Made by a program: the position numbers and the translations under genes
Source of the DNA: Flavobacteriales bacterium
GTDB lineage: Bacteria; Bacteroidota; Bacteroidia; Flavobacteriales_C; GCA-002722245
Reading direction: 5' to 3'
Assembly (NCBI GenBank): GCA_947444925.1
Contig: CANFBW010000020.1
Location: 1 to 52,922, forward strand
DNA: 52,922 nt
The notes under the pieces: generated by a model
Database searches by the model: none
The model's input: only the letters and a program-made list of their open reading frames with translations
What the model was told of the DNA's origin: nothing
In this document: piece after piece, positions 49,733 through 52,922 of the stretch
How positions within the stretch are numbered: position 1 is the first letter of the stretch
Layout: every line of letters begins with the position of its first letter

Positions 49733-51454
49733 TTAAGCCAACCAAGCTTTAACGTCGTCCAAACTTGGAAGCGCAGTTTCAATTTTATTTTTCTTTCTGA
49801 AGCCGGCAATCTCTTGGTGCAATTTATTTGGATTGGCGGCTTTCAACAATTCAATGGTTTTGTACCCCGCCTTAATGAGCGCAGGCACCCATGTTTCATC
49901 AACGCCCAATGCCTTAAATTCCTCAGGAGATGCATGTTTTTCTTTTTTCTCAGGACGCATTTGTGGGAAAAAAAGCACGTCTTGAATAGAGTTTGAATTA
50001 GTCATAATCATCGCCAAACGGTCAATGCCTATACCCAATCCAGCAGTTGGTGGCATACCGTATTCAATGGCGCGCAAGAAATCTTCGTCCAATACCATTG
50101 CTTCTTCATCACCGCGCTTGCCCAATTCCAATTGCTCTTCAAAGCGCTTGCGCTGGTCAATCGGATCGTTCAACTCAGAGTATGCGTTGCAAATTTCTTT
50201 TCCATTGCAAATGCATTCAAAGCGTTCAACCAAACCTTCTTTCGATCGGTGCTTTTTTGCCAAGGGCGACATTTCAACCGGATAATCCGTAATGAAAGTC
50301 GGTTGTATCAAGAAAGGCTCACATTTTTCTCCAAAAATCTCATCAATGATTTTCGCTTTTCCCATGGTTTCGTCAACTGGAACGCCAATTTTTTTGGCGG
50401 CCTCACGCAATCCGTTTTCGTCAAGGGCAGTAATGTCAATATCTGTAAACTTTTGAATCGCTTCAAACATGGTGTAGCGCTTCCAAGGTCTTTCAAAGTT
50501 AATGGTGTTTTCACCTACTTTCACTTCTGTGGCATCGTGCAAACTAACGGCAATTTTCTCCACCATCTCTTCCACCAAATCCATCATCCAGTTATAGTCT
50601 TTGTAGGCCACATACAACTCCATTTGTGTAAACTCAGGATTGTGAAAACGGCTCATTCCCTCATTGCGGAAATCTTTTGCAAATTCATAAACGCCGTCAA
50701 AACCCCCAACAATCAGTCGTTTCAAATACAGTTCATTGGCAATGCGTAAGTACAAGGTTTGGTCTAAGGTGTTGTGGTGCGTTTTAAATGGGCGGGCAGC
50801 AGCACCTCCGTACAAAGACTGCAGAATAGGCGTTTCTACTTCCAAATATCCTTTTTCATTTAAGAAATGACGCATGGTATTGGTGAGTTGCGTACGTTGC
50901 ACAAAGGCTTTTTTCACCTGTGGATTTACAATCAAATCAACATAGCGCTGACGGTATCTTTGCTCGGTATCTGTAAACGCATCGTGCACCTTGCCTTCTG
51001 CGTCTTCAACCGGCATTGGCAAGTTGCGCAATGTTTTTGCCAACAATTTAATTTCAGTAACGTGAATAGAAATTTCTCCTACTTGAGTAGTAAAAACATA
51101 ACCCTTCACACCAATGATGTCACCGATGTCTAATATTTTTTTGAAAAAATCATTGTACAAAAACTTGTCTTCGCCCGGACACAAATCATCGCGGCTAATG
51201 TACAGCTGAATGCGCCCTGTAGCGTCTTGCAATTCGGCAAACGACGCTTTACCCATCACACGCTGACGCATCAGTCGACCTGCAATACTGATGTTTTTAT
51301 AGCCTATTTTGTCGTTGTTGTAGTTATCGTGTATTTCCTTTGCGGAACAGTTAACGTCAAAAAGTTCAGCTGGGTAGGGATCTATCCCCGCATCTATGGC
51401 TTTCTTCAGGTTTTCTCTTCTCACCAATTCTTGCTCCGAAAGTTCAATTGACAT
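49733..51454 (-). CDS. lysS: Lysine--tRNA ligase, class II, long form
   Basis: Charges tRNA(Lys). 574 residues from ATG 51454 (MSIELSEQEL); the frame extends upstream to a TTG at 51484. OB-fold anticodon domain (about 50-150: 'ISIAGRLMRQRVMGKASFAEL', 'GDIIGVKGYVF'), then the catalytic domain with motif 2 'FRNEGMSRFHNPEFTQMELY' and motif 3 'GLGIGIDRLAMIM'. The E. coli enzyme is about 505 residues; here a C-terminal extension of about 70 ('VPALIKAGYKTIELLKAANP' and following) follows motif 3, as in other Bacteroidota. It is the first gene of lysS-gpsA. Confidence 0.93.
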   Translation of the reverse strand: MSIELSEQELVRRENLKKAIDAGIDPYPAELFDVNCSAKEIHDNYNNDKIGYKNISIAGRLMRQRVMGKASFAELQDATGRIQLYISRDDLCPGEDKFLYNDFFKKILDIGDIIGVKGYVFTTQVGEISIHVTEIKLLAKTLRNLPMPVEDAEGKVHDAFTDTEQRYRQRYVDLIVNPQVKKAFVQRTQLTNTMRHFLNEKGYLEVETPILQSLYGGAAARPFKTHHNTLDQTLYLRIANELYLKRLIVGGFDGVYEFAKDFRNEGMSRFHNPEFTQMELYVAYKDYNWMMDLVEEMVEKIAVSLHDATEVKVGENTINFERPWKRYTMFEAIQKFTDIDITALDENGLREAAKKIGVPVDETMGKAKIIDEIFGEKCEPFLIQPTFITDYPVEMSPLAKKHRSKEGLVERFECICNGKEICNAYSELNDPIDQRKRFEEQLELGKRGDEEAMVLDEDFLRAIEYGMPPTAGLGIGIDRLAMIMTNSNSIQDVLFFPQMRPEKKEKHASPEEFKALGVDETWVPALIKAGYKTIELLKAANPNKLHQEIAGFRKKNKIETALPSLDDVKAWLA

Positions 51455-51481
51455 AGTATTTCCTTTACATGTTTGTGTTGA

Positions 51482-51489
51482 CAAACCTA
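51482..51489 (-). promoter_or_regulatory. Candidate -7 element for lysS-gpsA
   Basis: CAAACCTA on the plus strand reads TAGGTTTG on the minus strand, a perfect TAnnTTTG placed 28 bases before the lysS ATG at 51454. No clear TTG lies at the -33 distance. Confidence 0.35.
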
Positions 51490-51585
51490 CGTGATTTTTG
51501 ACTATTTACATAGAGTAGATATCCACAATTTTAGTATTTTCGTAAACATATGCCATTGGCGTAAAATGAGAAAATCAAAAATCAG

Positions 51586-52572
51586 ATGAAAAAATTAGTC
51601 GAACTCTTCCCTACACAATTAAAAAAAGCAATAGAAATAGGCAAAGCAGCAAGTTTCAAAGCGCCAAAACACGAAATCAAAAATGTTTTAATTTGTGGTT
51701 TGGGCGGCTCTGGCATTGGCGGCACAGTAGTCAGTCAAATTGTTGGCAGCGAATGTAAAGTGCCTATTTTAACTTGCAACGACTACCACATACCCGCATT
51801 TGTGAACGAGCACACTTTGGTGATCGCTTCCTCCTATTCTGGAAACACTGAAGAAACGCTGTTCACTATTGAACAAGCCATAAAAGCCAAGGCTGAAATT
51901 GCTGCCGTGACCACAGGCGGCAAAGTTTTAGAAATTTGTAAAGCAAATGGCTACAACCACATTATCAATCCACCGGGTATGCCACCGCGCTCAACAATGG
52001 GCTACTCTTTAACACAACAATTGTTTGTTTTAGAAAAATACAATTTGATTTCTTCTAAATTCACCGAACAGGTGGGCACTGCTGCCGATTTATTGTTGGC
52101 CGAAAAAGAAAATATCATCAAAGTCGCCAGCGACTTAGCGTTGAAATTACTAAACAAAATCCCGGTGATTTACAGCGTTGACAATTACGAAGGGGTAGCT
52201 ATTCGTTTTCGTCAGCAAATCAACGAAAATTCAAAAATGCTCTGTTGGCACCACAAGCTTCCTGAGTTGTGCCACAACGAAATTGTAGGCTGGACCGAAG
52301 AACACAAAAACACAGCCCTCGTTGTATTTAGAAATAACGAAGATTTTTACAGAACCGCCAAAAGAACCGACTTTGTCATCAGCAAATTAAAGCCTCTGGT
52401 GAGTTCAGTTACAGAACTCTATTCAAAAGGAAACAACATGCTTGAAAAATCCATTTACTTCATTCATTTGGGTGACTGGACTTCGGTATTAATTGCCGAG
52501 AAAAGAGGCATCGATCCTATTGAAATTGCAGTGATCGACGAATTGAAAGAGTCATTGGCGGACTTGCAGTAG
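51586..52572 (+). CDS. Bifunctional phosphoglucose/phosphomannose isomerase
   Basis: Interconverts glucose-6-P, mannose-6-P and fructose-6-P, linking glycolysis to mannose-containing glycans. 328 residues with two SIS-type halves: 'LICGLGGSGIGGTVVS' (35-50), 'VIASSYSGNTEETLF' (79-93), 'INPPGMPPRSTMGYSL' (conserved in this archaeal/bacterial PGI/PMI clade), 'FRQQINENSKMLCWHHKLPELCHNE' (His/Glu active-site region) and 'TEEHKN'. It is shorter than classical PGI (about 550) and matches the small bifunctional family. The gene downstream is a lipoprotein in the same direction. Confidence 0.88.
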   Translation: MKKLVELFPTQLKKAIEIGKAASFKAPKHEIKNVLICGLGGSGIGGTVVSQIVGSECKVPILTCNDYHIPAFVNEHTLVIASSYSGNTEETLFTIEQAIKAKAEIAAVTTGGKVLEICKANGYNHIINPPGMPPRSTMGYSLTQQLFVLEKYNLISSKFTEQVGTAADLLLAEKENIIKVASDLALKLLNKIPVIYSVDNYEGVAIRFRQQINENSKMLCWHHKLPELCHNEIVGWTEEHKNTALVVFRNNEDFYRTAKRTDFVISKLKPLVSSVTELYSKGNNMLEKSIYFIHLGDWTSVLIAEKRGIDPIEIAVIDELKESLADLQ

Positions 52573-52671
52573 GGCGCCGTCGAACAGAATGAAAATAACA
52601 ACTTGGAATTGTCATATGACTTTCCGTGTTCTAGCTGGAGCGCCTTATCTGGAATCTACACTAAATAAAAA

Positions 52672-52922
52672 ATGAAAAAACCATTACTTCATATCATTGC
52701 AATTGCTTTTATAAGCTCCTTTGTCGTTTCTTTTAATTCTTGCACCAAATTAAAAACGGGAGTAGTGGAAATACAAAATGCATATAATTCTGAAATAAAA
52801 TATTTTGCTGCGATAAGCGAGGATGCTGAAGATTTGGGTACTGTTGGCTCTGGAGTACCTTATCATCCGAAAAATCGTCCTACAACAATTACTTGTATTT
52901 ATTGGGAGGACAAAAATCTTCA
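52672..52922 (+). CDS. Putative lipoprotein, 5' end only (runs off the window)
   Basis: An ATG at 52672 opens a frame that stays open to the window end (83 codons). It starts MKKPLLHIIAIAFISSFVVS and reaches a lipobox-like FNSC, giving a lipid-anchored protein with mature Cys24. The remainder (QNAYNSEIKYFAAISEDAED...) shows no family I recognise. A 99-base gap separates it from the isomerase gene, with no terminator or promoter I would call. Confidence 0.65.
   Translation, partial: MKKPLLHIIAIAFISSFVVSFNSCTKLKTGVVEIQNAYNSEIKYFAAISEDAEDLGTVGSGVPYHPKNRPTTITCIYWEDKNL

Overview
The window reads as chromosomal DNA of a member of the Bacteroidota, probably a gliding-type lineage (Chitinophagales/Sphingobacteriia-like; the rank is inference). 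The grounds are three secreted proteins ending in the gliding-motility-associated (CHU_C, type B) C-terminal sorting domain of the type IX secretion system (T9SS), a PorP/SprF-family protein, a PorE-like TPR/beta-propeller/OmpA protein, the fused genes hemC-hemD and murF-alr, long forms of LysS and PurF, weak ribosome binding sites, and several promoters matching the Bacteroidota pattern TTG...TAnnTTTG. I see no rRNA, tRNA, CRISPR array, transposase or prophage.

Layout. 1-5657: the 5' end of a lipoprotein gene (minus strand), a large fusion of a degenerate peptidase-MA-like domain, a beta-propeller and an outer-membrane barrel, then an N-carbamoylputrescine amidase and an MscS channel. 5977-12356: two adjacent T9SS cargo genes. 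The first has a beta-helix followed by nine exact-length 76-residue repeats; the second is an L-type lectin. 12417-20796: housekeeping genes (rsmI, DAHP synthase-chorismate mutase, hemA-hemCD, a small HTH regulator, murF-alr, tdk). 20852-24795: a tightly overlapping operon (conserved hypothetical, M28 peptidase, family 2 glycosyltransferase, dicarboxylate/amino-acid symporter). 24943-28084: an M48 membrane metalloprotease followed by three tandem AIM24/TIGR00266 paralogues, closed by a strong terminator. 28419-32257: an M20 hydrolase, a DUF1801 protein, and a secreted LRR plus CAP-like pair. 32453-37028: purF and a translationally coupled acyl carrier protein, MBOAT and SGNH-like trio. 37095-46850: a CsgG/FlgO-like protein with a possible barrel, a giant PKD-repeat adhesin, and the divergent set pseudo-M43 peptidase, PorP/SprF, PorE-like. 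46906-52922: DUF502, a queuosine precursor transporter, a small membrane protein, lysS-gpsA, a phosphoglucose/phosphomannose isomerase, and the start of another lipoprotein.

How the genes fit together. The cell-surface genes dominate. Cargo proteins are exported by the T9SS, and PorP/SprF and PorE-like proteins are the kind of partners that place such cargo on the outer membrane. The locus most worth following is 38348-46850: a giant adhesin faces a three-gene run in which the first product looks like an M43 (pappalysin) metalloprotease whose catalytic Glu is Ala and whose third His ligand is Asp. The ACP-MBOAT-SGNH trio looks like a minimal Dlt-like surface O-acylation module without a DltA-type ligase, and its SGNH-like member lacks the usual serine. 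The M48 plus triple AIM24 block is a third compact unit of unknown role.

Limits: all family calls come from reading motifs and domain order by eye; no database search or structure prediction was run. Start codons were chosen by family length, signal peptide position and overlap with the upstream stop, because ribosome binding sites are rarely informative here.
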